Source of the DNA: a bacterium
GTDB lineage: Bacteria; Krumholzibacteriota; Krumholzibacteriia; Krumholzibacteriales; WJIX01
Direction of reading: 5' to 3'
NCBI GenBank assembly: GCA_014730075.1
Contig: WJIX01000182.1
Coordinates: forward strand, 1 to 32,927
DNA length: 32,927 nucleotides
This document shows, piece by piece, positions 1-9,541 of this stretch. The translations under genes and the position numbers were made by a program. The notes beneath the pieces were generated by a model. That model searched no databases. It worked only from the letters and a program-made list of their open reading frames with translations, and had not been told where the DNA came from. The stretch's first letter is position 1, and each line of letters begins with the position of its first letter.

Positions 1-1404
1 GTGGTATCCCACATCTATACTGGCTCCGGTTACCGCGTCGATGCCATTGAACTCCGAGGATTCGGCCCAGACGGGGAGGACTACCTGCCGGTCGCGGACA
101 TGCCCGCTGAAACCGGAAACATACAGCGTCCTGATATAGTTGCCCCTGCTATCCTCTATCCATACGGCGATCTGGGGAGGAAGCTCATCCCGGTAACCCA
201 GAACAAAGTCGACTTTTACAGTCCCATCCTGCTGCTCATCCTCATCCATCCGCCACAGGTCCGGTTTCATGTCACTGTAGGCCTGTATGGCGGCCTCCGA
301 TTCCGGATATTTCACAGTGGCCTCTATCCAGTGATGATTTCCCTTTTTATGGTAACCCACACCCAGCAGATAATGCGCTGATGCCTTTACTGAATCGGGA
401 AGGGGGCTGCTCAGGACCATCTCCAGATCAGCCAGCCCCTGATCAGATTTTCCGGTGAAGAAGGGGAAATATATCAGCATGGAACCGCGGGTATATCTCA
501 ATTCCATGTTATCAGGCCTGATATCTACCGCCCTGTCCAGGTATTTTACCGCCTTCATAACCAGGTTGGTCCTGAGGTCGGTGTCGCTGGCGATACGCTC
601 GTCGTAACCCTCCTCCGCAAGCCTCGCGTAGGCAAGCCCCAGGTATCTGTTAGCATCGTAACTATCCGGGTTCTTCTCCGCCGCCTGGCTCAGAAGCTCC
701 CTTGCTTTTGAGTAATCCCCGTTCATGTACGCCTCCCTACCCCGCGATATCATCCTGGATGATTCAGGGGTCGGAGCCTCTGAACTCTGCTTCTTCATCT
801 TCTCCTTTTGCGCTGACAGCTTTTCGATTTCCTTTCTGGCCCGTTCAGCCTGGCTGCTGCCGGGGGAGATCTCCATGATTTCCTCCCAGGCTTTAATCGC
901 CTTATCATGGCTGTTGCTTTTCCGGTAAGCCTCGCCCAGATGTGTCCATACCGCTATCTGCCTTCCGCTGGAAAATTCCTCCGGGGATTCGGAGATTATC
1001 GAGGCCGCAATTTCAAGGTCCTCTATTCCCATATTCATCTTTCCCAGGAACTCGGGGACATTAACATATATTATTCCCCTGTTCATACGGACTTCCGGAT
1101 TATCCGGCTCGAGCGAAACCGCCTTGTCCAGGAGCCGAAATGAACGGTTGGCCAGTCTTCCTGCCTCCGTGAAATCAGTGGTGCTACCCGCGCTCATTCC
1201 GGTGTACAGCCCCAGATAGGAAATCAGAGTAGCGTTTTCGGAGTGTTCTTCCAGCGCTTTTTCCAGAATTGATACCGCCTGGCCCAGTTCCCCCTTCTGC
1301 TGGAGCTTCTCCGCCTCCATGATCTGATCTCTTATGCTGTCCTTTGCGTAAGCGGTTGAAATAAATGTAATAATACAAATAAGGATCCAGATATTCCTGC
1401 TCAT
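1..1404 (-). CDS. Secreted TPR-repeat protein with C-terminal DUF2271-like domain (C-terminus truncated by window edge)
   Basis: Manual minus-strand translation from ATG at 1404: MSRNIWILICIITFISTAYAKDSIRDQIMEAEKLQQKGELGQAVSILEKALEEHSENATLISYLG..., with TPR-like helices and C-terminal ...PPQIAVWIEDSRGNYIRTLYVSGFSGHVRDRQVVLPVWAESSEFNGIDAVTGASIDVGYH. No stop down to position 1. RBS-like GGGAGG upstream. Missing from the supplied ORF track because it is open at the edge. Confidence 0.85.
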   Translation of the reverse strand, partial: MSRNIWILICIITFISTAYAKDSIRDQIMEAEKLQQKGELGQAVSILEKALEEHSENATLISYLGLYTGMSAGSTTDFTEAGRLANRSFRLLDKAVSLEPDNPEVRMNRGIIYVNVPEFLGKMNMGIEDLEIAASIISESPEEFSSGRQIAVWTHLGEAYRKSNSHDKAIKAWEEIMEISPGSSQAERARKEIEKLSAQKEKMKKQSSEAPTPESSRMISRGREAYMNGDYSKARELLSQAAEKNPDSYDANRYLGLAYARLAEEGYDERIASDTDLRTNLVMKAVKYLDRAVDIRPDNMELRYTRGSMLIYFPFFTGKSDQGLADLEMVLSSPLPDSVKASAHYLLGVGYHKKGNHHWIEATVKYPESEAAIQAYSDMKPDLWRMDEDEQQDGTVKVDFVLGYRDELPPQIAVWIEDSRGNYIRTLYVSGFSGHVRDRQVVLPVWAESSEFNGIDAVTGASIDVGYH

Positions 1405-1596
1405 GTCAAAACCTCCCTTTAATAGCAGATTGGTCGGATATGTTACGCATTCTGAATAATAAATGTTGCATTTCCAGTTAAAAAGGTAAAGTATTAATAA
1501 TGAAGAAACGAATTATGATATAGATAGTCATCGCCCCAGAATAGATGAAATCTGAAAAGAAAGCTGCATCTTATGGAACCGGCAAGAAAAAGTATA

Positions 1597-2010
1597 ATGG
1601 AAAATCTGAGGATTCTTATAATCGAGGATGAAGAGAACGCCCGGAAAGTTACGGCGAAGTACCTCTGCGAATACGGGAGTTGTGATACCGCGGAAAACGG
1701 CGAGGAGGGGATGGAGCTCTTTATCAGGGCCAGGGAAGAGGGTAATCCCTACCATGTAATCTTCCTCGATATCCTGATGCCGAAGATGAGCGGTCGAAGG
1801 GTGCTGGATAGAATACGGGAGATAGAGGACAGGGATAATCTCAGAGATTCGGAAAGGGCCAGGATAATAATGACCAGCAGCCTCAGCGACCCCAGGAGTA
1901 TCTCCCGCGCTTTTAAATCGAGGTGCGAGGGCTACCTGGTCAAACCTTTCGGCAGGAAGGACCTGGAGGAGCAGCTGCAGTCACTGGGCCTGCTGAAAGA
2001 TCCCGCCTGA
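1597..2010 (+). CDS. Response regulator receiver protein (single-domain)
   Basis: MENLRILIIEDEENARKVTAKYLCEYG...HVIFLDILMPKMSG...IIMTSS...GYLVKPF: canonical receiver acidic pocket, phosphoacceptor D, T/S and K. Track start 1573 is an alternative. Confidence 0.9.
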   Translation: MENLRILIIEDEENARKVTAKYLCEYGSCDTAENGEEGMELFIRAREEGNPYHVIFLDILMPKMSGRRVLDRIREIEDRDNLRDSERARIIMTSSLSDPRSISRAFKSRCEGYLVKPFGRKDLEEQLQSLGLLKDPA

Positions 2011-2243
2011 ATTTTTCATTTTCCCGATACGGTCTGCCTCATTGGCTTGTACTTGCCTCGATATGACCTGAAGCTCTGCGGGAAGACCATTTTCCTATCC
2101 GGAGCAGTAGTTAATTCGGGCAGGGATTCCCGGAAATTATTAAGCGATGAATTGCTTTTGGCCACCAACAGCCTGGAGCAGCCCCCGAGCATCAGAAAAG
2201 CTCCGGTATGCGGCAGTGAAAAGGGAGTATATATAGCGGAGAT

Positions 2244-2522
2244 TCATTCTCTTTTAAGCTCTACCAGGGTCGCTCCCCAGCCACCCCCCTGTTCCCCGGC
2301 AGTACGGAAAGAAGATACCTCCGGGAGTCTGCCGAGCACGGAATGGACTGTCCTTCGCAGTATCCCTTTCCCCTTGCCGTGAATAATCCTCAGGCTGTAG
2401 ATATCCCTTTTCAGGCATTCCGATATATAGACCGGGATAAGGTCCTTTACCTCTGACGGCTGAAAGGTATGAAGGTCCAGAACTCCATCTATCGGCATTT
2501 CGGCCGGTTCGGGGTTATCCAC
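2244..2522 (-). CDS. Smr domain-containing protein (MutS2 C-terminal-like)
   Basis: GTG start; DGVLDLHTFQPSEVKDLIPVYISECLKRDIYSLRIIHGKGKGILRRTVHSVLGRLPEVSSFRTAGEQGGGWGATLVEL matches the Smr DLH...HGKG...G.TVV pattern. Confidence 0.85.
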   Translation of the reverse strand: MDNPEPAEMPIDGVLDLHTFQPSEVKDLIPVYISECLKRDIYSLRIIHGKGKGILRRTVHSVLGRLPEVSSFRTAGEQGGGWGATLVELKRE

Positions 2523-2583
2523 TTTGTTATGCCTCTTTTCTGGCAGGTGTAACTTGCCGTTTGTAAGCGGTCCTGTTATGTTG

Positions 2584-2597
2584 TACTATATATAGTA
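2584..2597. promoter_or_regulatory. Perfect 14-bp palindrome TACTATATATAGTA in the divergent smr/PPIase intergenic region (candidate operator)
   Basis: Read directly: ttgTACTATATATAGTAaatg is identical to its reverse complement. Confidence 0.45.
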
Positions 2598-2688
2598 AAT
2601 GATGACGGGCAGTTTGTTCCAGCGGACAGTTGCAGATTTTCCCCGATTCTTTGTTTTATTCTTTCGCAGCAAGATAAAGGAGTTGTTC

Positions 2689-3732
2689 ATGAGATCGGTT
2701 CCAATGAGAATCCTGGTGGTAATGGTGGCATTTATATTTATGAGTGGATGCGGGGGCGATAGCGGCTCGAAGGATGAGAGCGGCGGAGAAACTGCCCTTA
2801 GCGGGAAACAGAGTGGTGAAGTTATTGCCGTGGTGGCGGGAGAGGAGATAACGGAGGGCCTTCTCGCCGAACGGGTCGAGGAAATGAAGAAGAGTATGGG
2901 CGCCCGAATGAATCCTGCCGAGATGGCACAGATGGAGGGCTCGTTCAGGAACCAGGCATTCTCCAACCTGGTCAATTTCAAGCTCCTGGTCAACGAGGCG
3001 GATGGACGTGGGGTAACTGTCACAGACTCGGAGCTCCAGGCCAGAACGGACCAGATCATTGAGACATATCAGTCGGAGGAACAGTTTGACAGCCGGCTCA
3101 CTGAGCTCGGAATGGATCGCGAAAAGTTCAACTCGCGGCTTGCCAGCCAGATGAAGATCGATAAGCTTCTGGAAATGGAAACCAGTTCCATGGAGGCTCC
3201 CAGCGGTGAAGAGGTTAAGGAATATTATGATTCTCACTCCGCACAGTTCGAACAGCCGGAGCAGGTAAAGGCCAGTCATATACTGATGAAGTTAGAGGAG
3301 GATGCCGACCAGGAAACAAGAAAGCAGAAGAGAGAGAAACTGGAAGCTATACTTCAGGATATAAGAAACGGAGCATCCTTCAGTGAGCAGGCTTCCCTCT
3401 ATTCGGAGGGCCCCAGCAAGTCCAAGGGGGGAGACCTCGGTTTCTTCAGGCGGGCCGATATGGTAGCCCCTTTCTCGGAAGCGGCTTTCGCCCTGGAGGT
3501 CGGTGAGGTCAGCGATATAGTGGAAACCCGGTACGGGTATCATATCATAAAGGTTACCGATAGGAAGAAAGCCCATACCGTCCCATTTGCCGAGGTGGAA
3601 GAGAGAATATCCGGTTATCTGGAAAACACAGACAGAAACGAAGCCATAAACGATTACCTGACCGGTCTGAGGGAGAAGGCAGAAATTCAGTACTACGATT
3701 CTACCCTGGTACTTGAGGATCAGCCTGAGTAA
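2689..3732 (+). CDS. Peptidylprolyl isomerase lipoprotein, SurA/PrsA-like parvulin
   Basis: AAAGGAG RBS before ATG at 2689; lipobox MSGCGG; SurA_N-like helical region; parvulin domain VKASHILMKLEEDADQETRKQKREKLEAILQDIRNGASFSEQASLYSEGPSKSKGGDLGFFRRADMVAPFSEAAFALEVGEVSDIVETRYGYHIIKV. Confidence 0.92.
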   Translation: MRSVPMRILVVMVAFIFMSGCGGDSGSKDESGGETALSGKQSGEVIAVVAGEEITEGLLAERVEEMKKSMGARMNPAEMAQMEGSFRNQAFSNLVNFKLLVNEADGRGVTVTDSELQARTDQIIETYQSEEQFDSRLTELGMDREKFNSRLASQMKIDKLLEMETSSMEAPSGEEVKEYYDSHSAQFEQPEQVKASHILMKLEEDADQETRKQKREKLEAILQDIRNGASFSEQASLYSEGPSKSKGGDLGFFRRADMVAPFSEAAFALEVGEVSDIVETRYGYHIIKVTDRKKAHTVPFAEVEERISGYLENTDRNEAINDYLTGLREKAEIQYYDSTLVLEDQPE

Positions 3733-3760
3733 TCTGATCTGAAAAGACAAGACTCGCCGG

Positions 3761-6319
3761 TCAGTCCTTATTTCCCTTCCCGGTTCCGGGAACATCCGGA
3801 ATGGTCTTCTCCTCAAAGGGAAGGCCGCTTTCGCTCTCGATTGGATCAGGGCGGGTAATATGAAGGGGAGTGGCTTTCCAGATCTTGCTGTTATAACCTT
3901 TTATCGAGTTATCGGAGGAGAGCGCTCCCATTCCGGCAGTGTTCAGTATCGCCTTCCTGGCCCAACTTTTCTTCTCCCGGTAGTTCTTATCCACCTTCCT
4001 CTGGCATTCCCGGTATGATTCGAAATCGGCCAGTACCTTGAACCTGTCAACGTTAAGGAGGTCGTCCACCAGCGGCTGGAAAGCTCCGGGGTCTTCCTTG
4101 CAGAAAAAATCCTTTGCAACCAGGTCGATGGTCTCCTTGAGCAGGGTATTCTTCAGGTAGTATTCTCTGGGATTGTAGTTTGAGGCCAGTTTTTCTATCT
4201 CCGCGGAGGTGGATCCGAAAATGAATATATTCTCTTTCCCTACATTCTCGGCAATCTCTATATTTGCTCCATCCAGAGTTCCCACCGTAAGTGCTCCATT
4301 GAGAGCAAGTTTCATATTGCCGGTGCCGGACGCTTCGTAGCCCGCGGTGGATATCTGTTCAGATATTTCCGCGGCAGGTATAATTCTCTCTGCCAGGGTA
4401 ACGTTGTAATTCGGCAGGAATACCACCTTAATCAGCCCTTCCGGGTCGGAGTTGATGATCGAACTGGCGCGGCATATCAGCTCTATTATCAGCTTTGCCA
4501 TATCGTAGTTGGGTGCCGCCTTTCCTGCAAACAGGAAGGTCCGGGGGTGAAAGAGCCCCCTGCCGTTCTCCTTGGATTCTATCCACATGGAGATGATATG
4601 GATTATATTGAGCAGCTGCCTCTTATATTCATGTATTCTCTTTACCTGCACGTCAAAAATCGATTCCGGGTTGATGTCGTATCCGGTCAGTTCCTCGGTA
4701 AGGTCAACCAGGTCCAGTTTATTCTTCTGCTTCACGCCGGTGAACTCTTCCTGGAATGATCTGTCATCAGCAAGCTCCCTGATCTGTCCCAGCTGTTCCA
4801 GGTCCTTGATCCAGCCGGTCCCGATTTTTTCAGATATCAGTTCCGAGAGCCTGGGGTTGCAGGTAAGAAGCCATCGCCGGGGAGTAATCCCATTGGTGAT
4901 ATTCTTTATCTTATCCGGATACAGTTCTTCGAACAGTCTGAAAATCCTTGTCTTCAGCAGGTCGGTGTGCATCCCGGACACTCCATTCACGGAGTGAGAA
5001 CCAACGATCGCCAGGTTGGCCATCCGGACCTTCTTCTGCTTTCCCTCCTTTATCAGCGATACCTCCGAGAGATAGTCACTGTCGCCGATATGAAGAACGG
5101 AAGCTCTCCTGAGGAAACGCCTGTTTATTTCATAAATTATTTCCAGGTGCCTGGGCAGGAGCCTGCCGAACATGCTTACCGGCCATTCCTCCAGCGCTTC
5201 AGAGAGAACGGTATGGTTGGTGTAGGCGCAGGTATTTACCGTTATATTCCAGGCTTTATCCCAGGAGAGGTGATGTTCATCTATCAGTATGCGCATAAGC
5301 TCTGTTATCGCCAGGGAGGGATGTGTGTCGTTGAGTTGTATGGCCGCCTTCTCCGGGAACATATCGAAGGAGTAATTGTCGCTCATGAAGCGGCGCAGTA
5401 TGTCCTGTATGGAACAGGACACAAAGAAATACTGCTGCTTGAGCCGAAGCTCCTTTCCCTTGAAGCTGGAATCGTCCGGATATAGTACCTTTGATATCGT
5501 CTCGGAAATGTTCTTCTCCTGGACAGCTTTTATATAGTCACCGTCCTGGAAGTAGTCCAGGTCAAATTCGTTCGATGCCCTGGAGGACCAGAGCCTCAGG
5601 GTATTGACGGTATCGTTGTCATAACCGGCCACCGGCATATCGTAAGCTATCCCGATTACATTATTGGTATTGATCCATTCAGTTTTCAGCGCTCCGTCCG
5701 GCCAGGCGGTGTTGATGGTCCCTCCATAGAACTTCACCGTGTAATTGTATTCGGGTCTCTCTATTTCCCAGGGATTCCCGAACTGCAGCCAGGCGTCCGG
5801 TTTTTCGTCCTGCTGCAGGTTCTCCAGCTCCTGCCTGAATATTCCGAATTCATATCTTATTCCGTAACCGAAGGATGGTATTTCCAGGGTTGCCAGTGAG
5901 TCCAGAAAGCATGCCGCCAGCCGGCCCAGGCCGCCGTTACCCAGACCAGGCTCAGGTTCCTCCTCTGCAAGTTCCAAAAGGTCCAGGTTCAGGTTCTTCA
6001 TTGCTGCTTTCGCCTCGCGGTACATCCCTATATTGATAAGGTTGTTTATCAGGGCTCTCCCGATAAGGTATTCCGCCGAGAGGTAGTAAACCATCTTTGC
6101 CTTTTTCCTGTGGTATATCTGCTGGGTATTTATCCATTGCTCTATCATTCTGTCCCTGGTGGCCAGGGCCAGGGAGTAAAACAGGTCCCTTGGCGTGGCG
6201 GTATACTGGTCCTTCGATTTTGAGTACTCCAGGTGATTGGCGAAGCTGAACTCAAGGCTCTTGCTGTCCATCCCCTTATGGAATATTCCCCATTTCCTGA
6301 ATAATGAGCTTTCTTTCAT
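3761..6319 (-). CDS. glgP: Glycogen/starch/alpha-glucan phosphorylase
   Basis: 852 aa; AEYLIGRALINNLIN, EEPEPGLGNGGLGRLAACFLDSLATLEIPSFGYGIRYEFGIF, IQLNDTHPSLAI, PNYNVTLAERIIPAAEISEQISTAGYEASGTGNMKLALNGALTVGTLDGANIEI (PLP-binding region). GGGAGG RBS before ATG. Confidence 0.98.
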   Translation of the reverse strand: MKESSLFRKWGIFHKGMDSKSLEFSFANHLEYSKSKDQYTATPRDLFYSLALATRDRMIEQWINTQQIYHRKKAKMVYYLSAEYLIGRALINNLINIGMYREAKAAMKNLNLDLLELAEEEPEPGLGNGGLGRLAACFLDSLATLEIPSFGYGIRYEFGIFRQELENLQQDEKPDAWLQFGNPWEIERPEYNYTVKFYGGTINTAWPDGALKTEWINTNNVIGIAYDMPVAGYDNDTVNTLRLWSSRASNEFDLDYFQDGDYIKAVQEKNISETISKVLYPDDSSFKGKELRLKQQYFFVSCSIQDILRRFMSDNYSFDMFPEKAAIQLNDTHPSLAITELMRILIDEHHLSWDKAWNITVNTCAYTNHTVLSEALEEWPVSMFGRLLPRHLEIIYEINRRFLRRASVLHIGDSDYLSEVSLIKEGKQKKVRMANLAIVGSHSVNGVSGMHTDLLKTRIFRLFEELYPDKIKNITNGITPRRWLLTCNPRLSELISEKIGTGWIKDLEQLGQIRELADDRSFQEEFTGVKQKNKLDLVDLTEELTGYDINPESIFDVQVKRIHEYKRQLLNIIHIISMWIESKENGRGLFHPRTFLFAGKAAPNYDMAKLIIELICRASSIINSDPEGLIKVVFLPNYNVTLAERIIPAAEISEQISTAGYEASGTGNMKLALNGALTVGTLDGANIEIAENVGKENIFIFGSTSAEIEKLASNYNPREYYLKNTLLKETIDLVAKDFFCKEDPGAFQPLVDDLLNVDRFKVLADFESYRECQRKVDKNYREKKSWARKAILNTAGMGALSSDNSIKGYNSKIWKATPLHITRPDPIESESGLPFEEKTIPDVPGTGKGNKD

Positions 6320-6626
6320 TTCTGACCTCCCGGCCGGCCGGTATCGAGATATGCCGGTATCTTTAATGAATTCTGAACACTGTTATATTTTACCGTTTAC
6401 AGTTCCTGGCGTCAAAGATATATCGGGCCCCTGATGCCGGAGAAGAAGAAAGGTGTTAAACGCATCGCCCGGGATAATCCCTACACCTGGACGTAGGAAT
6501 ACCTGTTTAGGGGTGGACAAAGATTGTTCGGATGTGGTAAAGTGGAGAAAAGAACGGCATATATTAACTGCCGTGAATTATGTACGGAACTCTTGCAATA
6601 TGCAGTAATGCAGAAAGAGGGTTGAG

Positions 6627-7034
6627 ATGTCTGATAAGGGCATGGCGGCAAAGAAAAGAGTTCTATTCATGGATGACGAGGAGATGATCCAGCGGGTGAC
6701 GGCAATGATGCTGGAGGGGATGGGTTACGATGTAGAAGTGGTATCTGAGGGGGGAACCGCATTGTCTGCCTATAGAGAGGCAGAATTGCACGACCGGGGC
6801 TTTGACGTGGTTATTCTGGACCTGAAGGTCAAAGATGGAATGGACGGCCTCCAGGCTTCACAGAGGATACTTGAAGAAGACCCTGAAGCGGTTATCTATA
6901 TTTCCACTGGTTATTCCAGCGATCCTATCATCAATGACTACAAGAGCTATGGTCTGGCCGGGGCACTGGCCAAACCTTATACGGCGGATGAGCTGGAAAC
7001 AATGATGAACAGAGCCACCTCCATTCGTGATTGA
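6627..7034 (+). CDS. Response regulator receiver protein (single-domain)
   Basis: KKRVLFMDDEEMIQRVTAMMLEGMGYDVEVV...FDVVILDLKVKDGMDGLQASQRI...YISTGYSSD...ALAKPY. Receiver fold signatures. Confidence 0.9.
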   Translation: MSDKGMAAKKRVLFMDDEEMIQRVTAMMLEGMGYDVEVVSEGGTALSAYREAELHDRGFDVVILDLKVKDGMDGLQASQRILEEDPEAVIYISTGYSSDPIINDYKSYGLAGALAKPYTADELETMMNRATSIRD

Positions 7035-7219
7035 AAGCGCCCGGTGGAATCAGATCCTCAAATCCTGTTAGGAAGATGAGACGAACCAGTCTTACGGCTG
7101 CCGGTGGGAGTATAATCTCCTTCCCGGTTCCCGCAGAAGGCTTTTTGTTTAAAGTTTCAGCCTCCCCTTCCGATAATCCATCTAAATGGTAATGATTGAA
7201 GTTACAATGAGAGGTCAAG

Positions 7220-7855
7220 TTGCGCATTCTTATCGCCGAAGACGACAAAATTACCAGAAAAATCCTGGAAAAGATACTTACCGATGCAGGCCATGAGGTG
7301 ATTGCTACCTCGGATGGCAGGGAGGCTATGGAGGAGCTTAAAAGAGATGATGCTCCCAGGCTTGCCATACTGGACTGGATCATGCCGGAGATGAACGGTG
7401 TGGATGTGTGCAGCGCGATAAGGGATATCGAATCAAAGGAGGGTAATTATCTTATCCTTCTGACCTCCAGGAAGGAAAAGGGCGATATCATAGCCGGGCT
7501 GGACGCCGGAGCGGATGATTATATAACCAAACCATTTGAAAATGAGGAGCTGATGGCCAGGATCAGGACCGGCGAACGTGTTATCAACCTCCAGAAGGTC
7601 CTCAACGATAAGATCGAAGAGCTTCAGAATACTCTCGACCATGTCAAAACACTCCAGGGTATAATTCCTATTTGCAGCAACTGTCATAAGATAAGAACAG
7701 ATGACGAAAGCTGGCAGAAGATCGATAATTACCTGGAAGAGCATACCGAGGTTAAACTCAGCCACAGCCTCTGTGAGAAATGCCTGGATGAGCTTTATCC
7801 CCCCGAGGAAGAAGAAGTTCAGAAGGATCGCCCCGAAAAGCAGACCGCTGATTGA
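7220..7855 (+). CDS. Response regulator with C-terminal CxxC...CxxC module
   Basis: TTG start. Receiver MRILIAEDDKITRKILEK...LAILDWIMPEMNGVDVC...LLTSR...DDYITKPF, coiled-coil linker, then VKTLQGIIPICSNCHKIRTDDESWQKIDNYLEEHTEVKLSHSLCEKCLDELYPP. Confidence 0.92.
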   Translation: MRILIAEDDKITRKILEKILTDAGHEVIATSDGREAMEELKRDDAPRLAILDWIMPEMNGVDVCSAIRDIESKEGNYLILLTSRKEKGDIIAGLDAGADDYITKPFENEELMARIRTGERVINLQKVLNDKIEELQNTLDHVKTLQGIIPICSNCHKIRTDDESWQKIDNYLEEHTEVKLSHSLCEKCLDELYPPEEEEVQKDRPEKQTAD

Positions 7856-7875
7856 TACCTCTTGTCTCCGAATAA

Positions 7876-9360
<1,485 letters not shown>

Positions 9361-9389
9361 CGTATCGGATCAGAAATCGATCACGTCTG

Positions 9390-9425
9390 AAAGGGGTTTC
9401 CCCGCGGGGGAAGCCCCTTTCTTGT
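9390..9425 (+). terminator. Rho-independent-like terminator after gdhA
   Basis: AAAGGGGTTTCCCC-GCG-GGGGAAGCCCCTTT stem (one G-U pair) followed by TTTCTT at the stem end. Confidence 0.8.
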
Positions 9426-9488
9426 ATCTGCAGCTTTCACCCAAGAGATGCGCGGGCCACTCCCAAGCTGGAAAATTGCCTTCAGATA

Positions 9489-9497
9489 TGGTATAAT
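9489..9497 (+). promoter_or_regulatory. Extended -10 promoter element upstream of S8 peptidase
   Basis: TGGTATAAT (TGn plus TATAAT) 45 bp upstream of the ATG at 9542. No strong -35 seen. Confidence 0.5.
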
Positions 9498-9541
9498 CCT
9501 TATGAAACAGGGCCGAGCATAATTCAATCGGGGAGAACACC

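Noticed and set aside
1-381. Plus-strand ORF 1-381 and other plus ORFs (725-928, 907-1143) in the first 1.4 kb
   Set aside because: They lie antisense to the continuous TPR/DUF2271 frame, which has signal peptide, RBS and domain matches.
2047-2382. Plus-strand ORF 2047-2382
   Set aside because: Antisense to the Smr-domain gene and with no recognisable protein features.
2586-3816. Minus-strand ORFs 2586-3059, 2656-3279 and 3292-3816
   Set aside because: Shadow ORFs antisense to the PPIase gene.
4547-5485. Plus-strand ORFs inside the glycogen phosphorylase gene
   Set aside because: Antisense shadow ORFs; the minus-strand glgP assignment is unambiguous.
6331-6361. CCGGCCGGCCGG palindrome and direct repeat CCGGTATC-N8-CCGGTATC upstream of glgP
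   Set aside because: Short, GC-rich and too weakly informative to call an operator without comparative data.
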